From: an uncultured Eubacteriales bacterium
Lineage (GTDB): Bacteria; Bacillota; Clostridia; Peptostreptococcales; Anaerovoracaceae
Length of the DNA: 64,000 nt
Assembly: GCA_900315485.1 (NCBI GenBank)
Contig: OMZI01000003.1
Location: forward strand, 1-64,000
Direction of reading: 5' to 3'
The notes beneath the pieces are model-generated. The model saw only the letters and a list, made by a program, of their open reading frames with translations, had not been told where the DNA came from and searched no databases. Made by a program: the position numbers and the translations under genes. This document shows positions 1-9,434 of the stretch, piece after piece (the first letter of the stretch is position 1; each line of letters starts with the position of its first letter).

Positions 1-44
1 GGCAAAGCGACCAGCCTTTTTGTAGTGCACTAACTGCAATAGAT

Positions 45-94
45 AAACCTGCTAGCAAATTCAATTTAGTACTTGAATTTTGTTAGCAGGTTTT
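45..94. terminator. long AT-rich hairpin, probable terminator
   Basis: Arms at 45-64 and 74-94 pair over about 20 bp with one mismatch and one bulge around an 8-nt loop, and the right arm ends in TTTT. It would end a gene lying left of the window on the + strand. Whether it is instead the end of a mobile element cannot be judged from this fragment. Confidence 0.55.
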
Positions 95-132
95 CGTGCA
101 GTTGAATCGTTGGAATTTAATAGAATTTCGTC

Positions 133-189
133 AATTAGACCAAATTACCCTTTGGTCAATTGAGTACGCTGCTATAGGGGTTATACAAT
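133..189 (+). promoter_or_regulatory. adhesin promoter with overlapping palindromic operator
   Basis: GACCAAA (138-144) and TTTGGTC (151-157) form a perfect 7-bp inverted repeat around TTACCC, extended outward by CAATT/AATTG. A possible -35 TTGAGT (160-165) and -10 TATACA (182-187, 16-bp spacer) follow directly. The palindrome touches the -35, so a bound repressor would block the promoter. Similar palindromes with an ACCC centre occur before the tetR gene (14497-14520) and before the second adhesin (15221-15238), which suggests one shared regulator; this is inference. Confidence 0.45.
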
Positions 190-231
190 ATAAAAGAATG
201 TTTTTTACAATAAAATAGGGAAAAAAGACCA

Positions 232-1050
232 ATGCGAGACAACAGAGAAAAACTATTCAAACTCGTAGAGGCAGTGAGGAAAAGAAAGGGGGCTCTCCTT
301 TCGCTTTCTGTCGCAATTGTTTTCGTAACGACATATCTGCTGATTCTCCCCGCCTTTACACTTGACAAAACTGAAGCAGAGCAGCTCGGTGGTATTGATG
401 TGCCAGGGATTGAGCAGACTGAAACCGAAGCAGAAGGAACTGAACCTGTGGAAGAGGAAAGCACTCCGGCTGACCAGACAGAAGAGAATGCTGATACTCA
501 GACAGAGAAATCCGAACCTGTGAAAGAGGAGACCGCTCCGGCTGAAGAGACTGAGGCTGAAAAAGAACCTGCTGAGGAAAAAGCTGCAGGCAATCTGGTC
601 TTCGAAGGTGAAGGATATACCATCACAGTAGATGATAAGGAAGGTGTTCTCCCTGAGAACACCGAGATTTCAGTTGAAGAAATAACGGTAGATACTGATA
701 AAAAGCAGTATAAGCAGTTATATAAGGATGCTCTTGATGCTGTTAAGGACGAGGCCGAGGAAAAGGCTGTCAAGGACAATACAGAGATCAAGTTTGCCAA
801 GTTCTATGATATCAAACTGATGTCCGACGGCAAGGAGATAACACCGGATAAGTCCGTTGTCGTCAGGATCGAATACGATAAAGATCTGCAGAAGGAGCTC
901 AAGGTTGAAGACGCTGACAATCTGCGAGTCATCCATTTTGCTGAGGACAAGAAGACCGGCGAGACAGAGCCGCAGATCCTCGATGACAAGAAGGACAATG
1001 TTGAACTCGAAGTCAATAATAAAAAGCTGACTGAGGCCCAATGTCATTAA
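232..1050 (+). CDS. 5' part of giant LPXTG surface protein, truncated by IS
   Basis: The 272-residue product has a charged N-terminus, one hydrophobic signal/membrane segment (about residues 20-42), a Glu/Thr/Pro-rich linker (about 45-120) and one beta-rich module (about 123-269) that recurs just after the insertion. Only residues 1-269 belong to the original protein; the last three (Gln-Cys-His) and the stop come from the insertion sequence that starts at 1039. The N-terminus resembles that of the second adhesin at 15476 (hydrophobic stretch ending LPA, then a GG-containing motif), so the two are paralogues. Truncated, it lacks the cell-wall anchor and would be secreted or membrane-held, not displayed. 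The start is ATG 232 behind a weak AGGGA. Confidence 0.8.
   Translation: MRDNREKLFKLVEAVRKRKGALLSLSVAIVFVTTYLLILPAFTLDKTEAEQLGGIDVPGIEQTETEAEGTEPVEEESTPADQTEENADTQTEKSEPVKEETAPAEETEAEKEPAEEKAAGNLVFEGEGYTITVDDKEGVLPENTEISVEEITVDTDKKQYKQLYKDALDAVKDEAEEKAVKDNTEIKFAKFYDIKLMSDGKEITPDKSVVVRIEYDKDLQKELKVEDADNLRVIHFAEDKKTGETEPQILDDKKDNVELEVNNKKLTEAQCH
1029..1038. repeat. target site duplication, left copy
   Basis: GACTGAGGCC directly flanks the left inverted repeat and is repeated exactly at 2789-2798. An equally valid parse is a 20-bp inverted repeat with an 8-bp duplication, because the outermost bases are symmetric. Confidence 0.9.
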
Positions 1051-1057
1051 GTTAATG
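1039..1057. repeat. IS left terminal inverted repeat
   Basis: CAATGTCATTAAGTTAATG; its exact reverse complement lies at 2770-2788. Confidence 0.95.
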
Positions 1058-1067
1058 TGACGAAGAG

Positions 1068-1105
1068 ATACTCTCTCATCAGAAATGATGAGGGGGTATT
1101 TTTTC
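1068..1105. terminator. terminator hairpin inside IS left end
   Basis: Arms 1068-1080 and 1087-1099 pair over 13 bp (two G-U) and are followed by a T-rich run. Lying between the left repeat and the transposase, it should stop transcripts from the host adhesin gene before they reach the transposase, a known protective arrangement in insertion sequences. It also means the downstream adhesin half is not transcribed from the native promoter. Confidence 0.7.
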
Positions 1106-1141
1106 TTTCTAAATATACTTGACACAATGGCCGGTTTGTGC

Positions 1142-1184
1142 GGCCGCTTTTATTGGTCATATATCAAACCCAATAAAAGCGGCC
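1142..1184. promoter_or_regulatory. perfect 15-bp hairpin upstream of transposase
   Basis: GGCCGCTTTTATTGG (1142-1156) and its exact reverse complement (1170-1184) are separated by 13 nt. It lies 30 nt before the transposase Shine-Dalgarno. It could attenuate read-through transcripts or hold down translation; the sequence alone does not decide. Confidence 0.55.
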
Positions 1185-1227
1185 CTTTGATCAGAGGTAA
1201 GACACACACTTGAAAGGAGGTTTTCAA

Positions 1228-2568
1228 ATGGATGCAGCATGTGTGAAACGATCTCTGGTCGAACAAGTACTTGAACTCGCAGCACACCCTGAACTTTATT
1301 GTCATAACCCAGGACGGGATTTTACCAGAAAAAGAAAGCTGACATTTTGTACGTTGATCCATTTCATTCTGAATATGCACGGAGGATCGCTTACGAACGA
1401 GGTTATAGATTACTTCTGTTGTGAAGGTTCTCATGTATCTTCATCTGCGGTTGTACAGATGCGGAGCAAGTTGAAGGCAGATGTTTTCAAAGATTTGCTT
1501 ATTGGCTTTAACACCCGGATGGAGGAAATCTCTCCGGCAAGAACTGAGAATGATCTACGTATTCTGGCAGTTGATGGAACGGAGATCCAGACACCAACCG
1601 ATCCTGATGATGCAGATTCATACTATCCCGGCACAAATGGTCAAAAGCCATATAATATGATCCATTTGACCGCTCTTTACGACTTGCTTCAGCGAACCTA
1701 TCTCGACATGGTGGTGCAGAAAAGCAAGAAGCAGCATGAACGAAAAGCTTTGATCCAAATGATCGAAACATCGCCTGTTCAAAAGGCGCTTCTCATAGCA
1801 GACCGAGGATATGAATCATATAACACATTAGCGCATATCCATGAGAGGGGCTGGTTCTATTTGATGCGAATCAAAGACGGGAAAAACGGGATAGTAAGCG
1901 CTCTGAATGTACCGGATACAGATGAATTCGATCTGGATATCTCTATGAATCTGACTCGCAGTTGTACAATTGCGACCAAAGAACTGTTCAAAGATAGGAA
2001 CCATTACAGATTTGTCCCTAAGAATGTGAACTTTGACTATCTTCCTAGACTTGATCGGAGCCGTGATTCTGTGCCGGCATTTTACAACCTGAAGTATAGG
2101 ATCGTAAGAGTGCGGATATCTGATGATCTGTTGGAAACACTTGTTACCAATCTTCCTGCTGATCAATATCCACCGAATAAGTTGAAAGAACTGTATGCTC
2201 TTCGCTGGGGAATAGAAACTTCATTCAGAAGTTTGAAATATACTGTTGGATTGCTGAGTTTTCACTCAAAAAAAGCAGAATGCATTCTCCAGGAAGTGTT
2301 TGCATCACTTGTCCTTTACAACTTCACTGAATGGATCACTGCCCAGGTGATCATTCAGAAGCCTGTTAGCAAGCATGCATACAAGATCAATTTCACTGTC
2401 GCTGTCCATATGTGCAGGAAATTGCTTGCTGGAAAAATGCATCCGCCGGATGTTGAAACTATGATCGCTAAATACACTGTTCCGGTTCGTCCAAACCGGA
2501 AATATGAAAGACGCCTGTCCAAGCGTAAAAATGGTGTAGCAATCAATTTCACTTATAGAATAGCATAA
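1228..2568 (+). CDS. IS4-family DDE transposase
   Basis: The 446-residue enzyme cuts and pastes the element that carries it. The DDE catalytic residues are visible: Asp in LAVDGTEIQ, Asp in LIADRGYES, and Glu in the family signature Y-x2-R-x3-E-x6-K (YALRWGIETSFRSLK). Length fits the family. Start chosen at ATG 1228 because a consensus AAAGGAGG lies 7 bp before it (1214-1221); the TTG at 1210 would place the ribosome site inside the gene. No frameshift or stop is seen, so the enzyme is probably functional. Confidence 0.93.
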   Translation: MDAACVKRSLVEQVLELAAHPELYCHNPGRDFTRKRKLTFCTLIHFILNMHGGSLTNEVIDYFCCEGSHVSSSAVVQMRSKLKADVFKDLLIGFNTRMEEISPARTENDLRILAVDGTEIQTPTDPDDADSYYPGTNGQKPYNMIHLTALYDLLQRTYLDMVVQKSKKQHERKALIQMIETSPVQKALLIADRGYESYNTLAHIHERGWFYLMRIKDGKNGIVSALNVPDTDEFDLDISMNLTRSCTIATKELFKDRNHYRFVPKNVNFDYLPRLDRSRDSVPAFYNLKYRIVRVRISDDLLETLVTNLPADQYPPNKLKELYALRWGIETSFRSLKYTVGLLSFHSKKAECILQEVFASLVLYNFTEWITAQVIIQKPVSKHAYKINFTVAVHMCRKLLAGKMHPPDVETMIAKYTVPVRPNRKYERRLSKRKNGVAINFTYRIA

Positions 2569-2724
2569 TTCGCACACCAATAGTACAAAACGGAAAGCAA
2601 TGAGCACATACCGGGACGAGTCCAGGATGGGCGTGCTTGAAGTGCGCCGAAATAACTTGCCATTCCCAATGCAGTAAACATCTTACCCTACCGCAGATTC
2701 AAAATCGATATTCACGCAATGAAA

Positions 2725-2768
2725 AACTGGGATCCACATATTCTGCAGTTCCCAGTTGATTCTTTTTG
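2725..2768 (+). terminator. transposase terminator
   Basis: AACTGGGA (2725-2732) pairs with TCCCAGTT (2750-2757), followed by a T-rich run just before the right terminal repeat. The 2569-2724 stretch between the transposase and this hairpin holds no recognisable feature. Confidence 0.55.
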
Positions 2769-2769
2769 T

Positions 2770-2788
2770 CATTAACTTAATGACATTG
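2770..2788. repeat. IS right terminal inverted repeat
   Basis: CATTAACTTAATGACATTG, an exact inverse of the left end at 1039-1057. Confidence 0.95.
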
Positions 2789-2798
2789 GACTGAGGCC
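2789..2798. repeat. target site duplication, right copy
   Basis: GACTGAGGCC, identical to 1029-1038. Confidence 0.9.
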
Positions 2799-2864
2799 GC
2801 ATTTGATGCGTCCGCATTTAGTGTATATGCAGTTGTCTACGCAGAAGGTTCCATTACAACGGAT

Positions 2865-5800
2865 GTGATCACGTCTTCCGGAGATACATATACGATCACA
2901 GTCAAGTATGATGAAAAAGCAGGTATTCCTGAAGGCGCAGAACTGAAAGTAAAGGAGATAGAAGAGAAGACAAAAGATTATAAAGAATACGTTAAAGAAT
3001 CTGCTGAAAAGCTCGGCGTTAAAGCAGATAATGTTGCGTTTGCAAGATTTTTTGACATAGAGATAGTTAAGGACGGAAAGAAGATAGAGCCTGAGACACC
3101 TGTTGAGGTCAGGATGGAGTATAAAGAGGCTCTGGATTTAAAAGAAAACAAGGCTCTTAATGTGGTTCATTTTGCTGATAAGGAAACTGAGGTAATCAGC
3201 GATATTGAAGTCAGTGATGATCTCAAGGAAGTAACATATGAGCAGGGAAGCTTCTCAGTGACAGGAACAGTAATAACGGATGGTTCCGCAGGTGCTCTGG
3301 GACAGAAATATGTTCTTATCGTCAAGCATGATGGCAATTATTATTCTGTAAATAGTGACGGTTCACTTGAAAGAGTTGGTGATAACTATGATCCGGCTAC
3401 AAATAAGCTTACCGTGGATCTTGAGTATCCACTGATGTGGACATATCAGGATTGCAATAAGAGGGAGAATCCTAATAATCCAAACATTGCCAGTGCACAT
3501 AATTTTCTGATTCCAACAGTGGCAAAATCGTTCAAGGGAAACAATTTACCAGATGTCTATTGCTATCGATATATTAATCCGAACAAAGATAATGGTCTGT
3601 CTGAGGAAGAAAGAAGAGAAGACTTAGACCTGAACAATCAAGGGCATCGAGCTCAATGGAATACATATATAAACAATTGTGCCAAGGATGCCGCGCTTCA
3701 TTATGAGAATAATCTAATCCACGGAGATGGTTCTAATGCGGGCAATTATATTGGAGTAAGTGCGGATGGTTCCAGAATAATCGGTAAAGTATCACAGGAT
3801 AATGCTGCGGAGCTTTATCTTGCTACTGTTGATGTGCCTGCACCTAGTACACAGACGCATAATGAGCATATGGTAAACCATATAGATATTTCGATTGATG
3901 GCGATTCTACAGTCAAGATACCACTGGCTTATGGTGAGTACTATGATGCGAATGGAAATATAATCTATACCGCAAATCAGGTTAATCATATCCTTGAAAT
4001 GAATCCAACGATTACTATTACAGAGGAGGATATGAAGCATGCGAGTATTATAGCAACTGCAAAAGATGAGAATGGAGTTAAGCAACCGGTCGACAATGCA
4101 TTTTACATTACCGGATACTCACAAAACCGTGAATCTAAGCCTAATGAAGCGCCGCAAGTGCGAGTAGAGGGGTCATTTAAGGTAGCCAATATACCATATG
4201 CAGATAATGCAGACAATAGGGAAGAAATAAGAATTGCTAGAAAAAACAATCAGATTTATTACACAGTTGAGGTAGAGAAGACAATAACTGTTGATGTCAA
4301 ATATAATGGTACTCAGCTTTATGATAGTACAGGGAAAAAACTGACCTTTACACTTCCTGTAACTTTGAGTGACAGCTTCAGTTATTGGGATGACAGAAAC
4401 GAGTGCCCTCCGCTTCATAAATATTATGATAAAGATTTGGAGTTTCATGAACCTTGGAAAAGGGGAGAAATAATGGGCGGCATAGATGAAGCTATGAGCG
4501 GCATGGACTTTGCTCTCGGTACTGCCGCATCTGACCAGCTGCACTCTGTACCTGCACTTGAAGTGACCAAGGTAATGCAGAAGGAGGATGGCTCATATCT
4601 TGAAACAACTGAAAAGCATGATGTAGGTGTAGATGTATTCTATAAGGAAAGGGCTGACAGAGAAGAAGATGCTCTCATCGGAAAAGGCGTGGATTTAGCT
4701 ATAAGCGAGGAAGAACTCTCGTCGCTGACTTCGGGTTATCAGAAACTCCATCAGAAAGATGTATCCGTCGGAACTGAAGGAATGGGCGCTTCCTATGATT
4801 ATGATGTCAGTGAGGGCATGATATACATTCAGGAAGACGAGTCAACCGTGCCTGAATATGTGAATGGAACAGACGGCAAACAGTACAAATACAAGGAAAC
4901 GAGAATAGAAACTGAGTATGTCTGGAGAACCAGGGGAGACGAGAACAAGACTCACCAGACGGTTGGAATGAAGAGTTCGCCGGAGGTGCTCGGACATTAC
5001 ACATACAATGGAAGTTCGACAGATGATGAGGGAAAGCCTCTGAATAACACATTCCTGGAATTCTACGTTTATAACGTATACGAAGAAATTCCTAAAATTG
5101 ATGTTCCTGTAGAAAAGACATGGGACGACTTCGATGCAACCGGATGTGAGTGGAAAGCTACTCTCCGCCTGCAGTGGGCACCTATATACGAAGGTCAGAC
5201 GCATACTGGCGAAGACTTCAGAGATGTAGTCGGTCCTGATGGAAAACCTATGGAAATTGAGATAACTAAAGCTATGATGGCTCAGGGAGAAGAGTCCCTG
5301 TCTCAGCGTACATTTAAGGATCTTCCAAAGTATGGTTATGATCCGATTAAAGGTGCATACAGGATTCAGTACTCAGTAGAAGAGATGCGCTACTGGGCAG
5401 TGGATAACACCGGTAAGACTTACACTTTCACGTGGCCTAATACGTACACACTATCAGAGGAAGAATTCACAGCTTTTTACCCGCATGATGCTGGCGAAAT
5501 CAGTGAGGATGACAGTGATTACTATATTGCTGTTGCTAACCATGAGAAAGCAGTAAAGGGCGAGAAATACATTGACTTCAATGTTACCAAGACTTGGAGC
5601 GATGAAGACATCCTTGATGATGACGATGCGTATGCAACCTTTAAAGTTTTCTATAATAAGCGTGTAGATCATCGTGACATCAGTCATATGGATGAAGCTG
5701 ATAAAAACGCGGTTCCTATAACGGTAACGCTTAAGGATACTAGTGGAAAGGTCTACGATACGGTAGAGGTGCAGCCACATACCGGCCTCAGAATAAGCAC

Positions 5801-8800
5801 GGTTTTAAAAGGCCGGACGGAGAGCATAAGCATTTCTGTAAGTGGAGGAGATTATACAGGAACCAATACTATTTACGCACACTATAATCTTGACGAAGAA
5901 ACTAAAGTATTTGATGGAAAAGCATATCCTCCAGCAGACTGTGACATTGTTTTAAGCGGAAATATCAGTTATCTTGACAGCGCATCTCTGCTGGATACAA
6001 CTCCTGGTACAACTCATGAAACCGATGTGGAAGTTATGGAGTTCACTCTTAATAAGGAGAACCACTGGACAAAGAATCTTGAGCTTCTGCATGAAAAGAC
6101 AATTGCCGGAGGAGATGCCAATAACGAAAATGTAGAAGTATACGAATACTACCTCAAGGAAGTAGCAAGCAATCCTGCTGGGTTTGCAGCAAAATTCTAT
6201 GAGGAAGGGACAGATAAAGAGGAAGGTGATAAATATAACCCTATATTCAAGGGAACCGACGACATTGAAGCCAGAAATGAACCGCAGAAGGATTTAGTTG
6301 TTGAAAAGGTATGGAGAGGCATTCCGGACAACACCGGATATCCTACGGTTTACTTCACGTTGTATCAGTGCAGGCCCGGCTGCGATAATGTTGGCAATGC
6401 ATCGGTATATGTTGGCGCGGAAAAACCATATGAAGGTGCTCCAAGCACGAGATATGAAAAAATACCTCTCAGTTCAGCGCCTGGGACGGATCATGACTTC
6501 AGATGGGTTTGTCCGGAGACACTTCCGGTTCGCGATCAGAATGGAAACAGACTTGCATATTTCGTAGTGGAATCGCCAAACCGGGATACTGTTGATGGTG
6601 TTACATGGAAATGTTACGGATATAGTCAGGCGCCTGATCCAGATACAAAAAAATATAAAGACGGTACCTTTGGAGACCAGAATCAGCCGTACCGGGCACA
6701 GATAGCCGGCAATGAAGGCACATTTGTTATCCACAATGCTGTGAGTGACTATATGCAGATGGATCTCCAGAAGCAATTCTTTAAGATAGGTGACGCAGGA
6801 TCATGGGGCAATGTGACGTCACAAATGTGCCATGATGCCGTTCTTGGAATAAAGGTTATTAGAAGAATTGTATACCCGGACAATACCATGTCATCATGGA
6901 GCGATTACGGGGATGAGATGCTTGTCGGCTATGGTAAAAACCAGGAGGATTATATCCTTGACAACGGAACAAATGGCTTTTACCTCGAAAATGCAGGCGG
7001 TGACTGGGCTTTCAGAATTCGTGATCAGGGTGGCGATCTGAATTCAGAGAGAATAGGTTTACCAAAAGAAGGTATAGCAAACTATAATGGTGAACTCAAA
7101 AGAGTTTATTATCAGTACTCCTTTAGGGAGACCGGTGTTTATAAGGATACTGATAGAACGCCATATCCTGATTGGGAGTGGTTTAGCAATATGACGCCTG
7201 ACAACTATTACGACAAGTATGGGTCCCACAAATTTGAACGGGAAAACACCAGTGATGATCCAATGAGGATTATGAATTATCAGGCATCTAACCTCATCAT
7301 TGACAAGAGGTGGCTGGGAGAGCCTAATGCTAAAGAAGTATATATTAAAATCTGGCGTGAAACTGAAGACGGAACAAAAGAAGACTTTACTGCCGTTATA
7401 GCTGATGATGTAAGTGGACAGTCACATCCTGCAGAAGGAAGTGAAAACTGGCAGGGATACGTTGATGATCCGTCATTGATAGACACAGATAATAAACTAC
7501 TGATAGTAAAGTCTGATAAAACTGGGAAGTGGACTTCAACGGTTAAAATTCATAATGTATTAATACGCGGACATGCTGCAAAAGGTACTGCGCCGCTTTA
7601 TACCTACTATATTGAAGAGGTTGGGTATAAAGATAAGAATGGTGCTGTTCATATGAAGCCGGAAAAAACACTCGGTGAATTTGAAACACACTATACTCGA
7701 TGGGTTAAGGATGGCTATTGGGAGGTTAATCCTCTTCCAAATGGCAAAGACAAATCTATTCAGCTAGGAGCCATCGGAGAGAACAGATTCCAGGTAATGA
7801 ACGCACCTGAGATGGATCTTACTGTAAAAAAGGAATGGCTCGACAGCGAAGGTAACCCAAGAGATGCCTGGCATGATTCGATTACCTTCCAGATTGAACA
7901 GGTAAGCAGGAAGTATGACGTTGACGGGAATCCTACTGGAGATACAAAACGCGCTCTTGTGAATATAGGAGGAAATACTACATTCAGAATATACAATACC
8001 GCCCAAAATGCTCACTGGATAATCAAACCAAACCATGACCAGCATGAGCAGTATACGATAGATACTTCGGACGGTCGCACCAATAACAATGGAGCGCCTT
8101 GGACGTTCTATGTCGATGGTCTTCAGGAAGGCTACTTCGATGCGGATAATGGAGAATGGCACTGCGAATATATCATCAAAGAGGTGAATGTTCTGAAGAG
8201 TGACGTAACAATTCAGGGCAATGGGGTTTCAACTGATGGACATACCGTAACTATCAAGAATACTTACTCCAATACCAGTGCAGTAAAGGTTAATAAGATT
8301 TTCAGCGGAATTGATTCGCTGCCTGAGACCTTCAAGATCACAGCCAGCTGGACAGATACTAATGGTAGTCATGCTTTAGAATTGAATACAAGCGGGGCAT
8401 CTGGTGACTTTGCAGGTAATGTAACATTCAGCGGAAATGGAAGTGACGGAACACCATATACGTGGACAATTAACAAAATACCAGTCCAGGATCCGCCTGT
8501 TGTGGTGACGTTCACTGAGTCGGGATTTGCTGATTCCGATGATCCGGCCAAGTACGGAGAATATACTGTAGAGGTTACAAGTGAAACAGATGCAGGTGTA
8601 TCAAATCAGAATCCTTCTACAACTGCCGCTGTTCAGGATGAAGCAATCGCTGAGGCGAACTTCACCAATACATATATTACTCCGGGAGTGGATATAAAGA
8701 TCCTGAAGGTGGACGACAAGAACGCTCCTCTGGATGGTGCGAAGTTCTCGCTCAGCAGGTGTGATACCGTGGATGGCACATATACGATCGTAACTGAGAT

Positions 8801-9161
8801 AGAAGGTGTTACCCTTGATGAGAACCACTGGTTCACAGTTCCTGGCAACGGCGGCCTGACACTGCCGAAGCTCAGTAGAGGATTCTATAAGATAACAGAG
8901 CATAAGGCACCGGATGGATATGTGATCACTGATGCTGTACCGGTCTCGTTCGAGATTACAGCAACCGGCGATGTAGTTAACAAGAGCATTACTGCTGTAA
9001 CATATAATGCAACAGATCACTCATTCAAAGTTCCTAATCCTCCTGGCGCTGAGCTCCCTAAGACGGGCGGCATCGGCACAACGATCTTCTATGTGCTCGG
9101 ATCATTGCTCGTTATCACGGGCGGCATCTTCCTCATAGCGCGCAGGCGCATGGCGAGATAG
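2865..9161 (+). CDS. 3' part of giant Cna-B/SpaA-type LPXTG adhesin
   Basis: The original frame resumes at 2799; the first usable start is GTG 2865, without a convincing Shine-Dalgarno, so this half (2,098 residues from 2865) may be untranslated. It opens with a second copy of the N-terminal module (YTITV, then FARFFDIEI, ending FSVTGTVI), continues with a large region of unknown fold, and then carries a row of Cna-B/SpaA-like domains whose starts are marked by motifs such as VEKTWDD, VTKTWSD, VEKVWRG, IDKRWLG, VKKEWLD, VNKIFSG and ILKVDD. Such domains usually form Lys-Asn/Asp isopeptide bonds with a Glu, as in ITEHKAPDGY near the C-terminus. It ends with LPKTG (residues 2064-2068), a hydrophobic span and an Arg-rich tail, the sortase signal for cell-wall anchoring. 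No sortase gene lies in the window. Confidence 0.88.
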   Translation: MITSSGDTYTITVKYDEKAGIPEGAELKVKEIEEKTKDYKEYVKESAEKLGVKADNVAFARFFDIEIVKDGKKIEPETPVEVRMEYKEALDLKENKALNVVHFADKETEVISDIEVSDDLKEVTYEQGSFSVTGTVITDGSAGALGQKYVLIVKHDGNYYSVNSDGSLERVGDNYDPATNKLTVDLEYPLMWTYQDCNKRENPNNPNIASAHNFLIPTVAKSFKGNNLPDVYCYRYINPNKDNGLSEEERREDLDLNNQGHRAQWNTYINNCAKDAALHYENNLIHGDGSNAGNYIGVSADGSRIIGKVSQDNAAELYLATVDVPAPSTQTHNEHMVNHIDISIDGDSTVKIPLAYGEYYDANGNIIYTANQVNHILEMNPTITITEEDMKHASIIATAKDENGVKQPVDNAFYITGYSQNRESKPNEAPQVRVEGSFKVANIPYADNADNREEIRIARKNNQIYYTVEVEKTITVDVKYNGTQLYDSTGKKLTFTLPVTLSDSFSYWDDRNECPPLHKYYDKDLEFHEPWKRGEIMGGIDEAMSGMDFALGTAASDQLHSVPALEVTKVMQKEDGSYLETTEKHDVGVDVFYKERADREEDALIGKGVDLAISEEELSSLTSGYQKLHQKDVSVGTEGMGASYDYDVSEGMIYIQEDESTVPEYVNGTDGKQYKYKETRIETEYVWRTRGDENKTHQTVGMKSSPEVLGHYTYNGSSTDDEGKPLNNTFLEFYVYNVYEEIPKIDVPVEKTWDDFDATGCEWKATLRLQWAPIYEGQTHTGEDFRDVVGPDGKPMEIEITKAMMAQGEESLSQRTFKDLPKYGYDPIKGAYRIQYSVEEMRYWAVDNTGKTYTFTWPNTYTLSEEEFTAFYPHDAGEISEDDSDYYIAVANHEKAVKGEKYIDFNVTKTWSDEDILDDDDAYATFKVFYNKRVDHRDISHMDEADKNAVPITVTLKDTSGKVYDTVEVQPHTGLRISTVLKGRTESISISVSGGDYTGTNTIYAHYNLDEETKVFDGKAYPPADCDIVLSGNISYLDSASLLDTTPGTTHETDVEVMEFTLNKENHWTKNLELLHEKTIAGGDANNENVEVYEYYLKEVASNPAGFAAKFYEEGTDKEEGDKYNPIFKGTDDIEARNEPQKDLVVEKVWRGIPDNTGYPTVYFTLYQCRPGCDNVGNASVYVGAEKPYEGAPSTRYEKIPLSSAPGTDHDFRWVCPETLPVRDQNGNRLAYFVVESPNRDTVDGVTWKCYGYSQAPDPDTKKYKDGTFGDQNQPYRAQIAGNEGTFVIHNAVSDYMQMDLQKQFFKIGDAGSWGNVTSQMCHDAVLGIKVIRRIVYPDNTMSSWSDYGDEMLVGYGKNQEDYILDNGTNGFYLENAGGDWAFRIRDQGGDLNSERIGLPKEGIANYNGELKRVYYQYSFRETGVYKDTDRTPYPDWEWFSNMTPDNYYDKYGSHKFERENTSDDPMRIMNYQASNLIIDKRWLGEPNAKEVYIKIWRETEDGTKEDFTAVIADDVSGQSHPAEGSENWQGYVDDPSLIDTDNKLLIVKSDKTGKWTSTVKIHNVLIRGHAAKGTAPLYTYYIEEVGYKDKNGAVHMKPEKTLGEFETHYTRWVKDGYWEVNPLPNGKDKSIQLGAIGENRFQVMNAPEMDLTVKKEWLDSEGNPRDAWHDSITFQIEQVSRKYDVDGNPTGDTKRALVNIGGNTTFRIYNTAQNAHWIIKPNHDQHEQYTIDTSDGRTNNNGAPWTFYVDGLQEGYFDADNGEWHCEYIIKEVNVLKSDVTIQGNGVSTDGHTVTIKNTYSNTSAVKVNKIFSGIDSLPETFKITASWTDTNGSHALELNTSGASGDFAGNVTFSGNGSDGTPYTWTINKIPVQDPPVVVTFTESGFADSDDPAKYGEYTVEVTSETDAGVSNQNPSTTAAVQDEAIAEANFTNTYITPGVDIKILKVDDKNAPLDGAKFSLSRCDTVDGTYTIVTEIEGVTLDENHWFTVPGNGGLTLPKLSRGFYKITEHKAPDGYVITDAVPVSFEITATGDVVNKSITAVTYNATDHSFKVPNPPGAELPKTGGIGTTIFYVLGSLLVITGGIFLIARRRMAR

Positions 9162-9234
9162 TGGAAGTAGCCTGAGGGGATAATATGAGCCGTTAGAGCT
9201 CACTTATGAGCGTAATATGACCAACTAAGGCAGA

Positions 9235-9275
9235 AGCCGGAAACACGCATACAGGCGGGTTTCCGGCTATTTTGT
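9235..9275 (+). terminator. adhesin terminator
   Basis: AGCCGGAAAC (9235-9244) pairs perfectly with GTTTCCGGCT (9259-9268), followed by ATTTTG. It separates the adhesin from the YhgE operon. Confidence 0.75.
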
Positions 9276-9434
9276 GCTATGGACTGCAGAAAAAGCATGC
9301 GCCTATGCATATGATGCTTGAGCGCAGAGGGCAATGATTGTATAATTAAACAGATTATGACCCGCGGTCAGAAAACGGCAAAGAGCCGTTTTTCTGCGCA
9401 GTATATCAGAGAAACCAGAGAGGAGGCCCGTTTC

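Larger units (their letters stand above)
1039..2788 (+). mobile_element. complete IS4-family insertion sequence, 1,750 bp
   Basis: The element is bounded by perfect 19-bp inverted repeats (1039-1057 and 2770-2788) and a 10-bp direct repeat of the target. It carries a single transposase gene (1228-2568), a terminator just inside each end and a second perfect hairpin upstream of the transposase start. Terminal repeat length, duplication length and the transposase YREK motif all fit the IS4 family; the exact subgroup needs a database comparison. All parts look intact, so it may still be active. Confidence 0.93.
232..9161 (+). pseudogene. giant Cna-B/LPXTG adhesin gene interrupted by IS4-family element
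   Basis: Removing the element and one copy of the 10-bp target duplication joins codon 269 (ending at 1038) to 2799 in frame, giving one uninterrupted reading frame of 2,389 residues with an N-terminal export signal, repeated N-terminal modules, a large ligand-binding-like region, a series of Cna-B domains and a C-terminal LPKTG sorting signal. No other disabling change is visible, so the insertion seems recent and precise excision would restore the gene. Confidence 0.85.

Noticed and set aside
45..94. A further insertion sequence end at the left edge
   Set aside because: Only one hairpin is visible, no duplication or transposase; a terminator is the simpler reading.
718..1125. Long - strand frames opposite the adhesin, fatty acid and flavoprotein genes (for example 18503-20335 and 23107-24600)
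   Set aside because: They lie opposite clear genes, have no family motifs or ribosome sites, and follow from the codon bias of the real strand.
2865..2867. GTG 2865 as a genuine start of an independent surface protein
   Set aside because: No Shine-Dalgarno or export signal; the frame continues upstream to 2799 and joins the 5' half exactly, so it is an interrupted gene.
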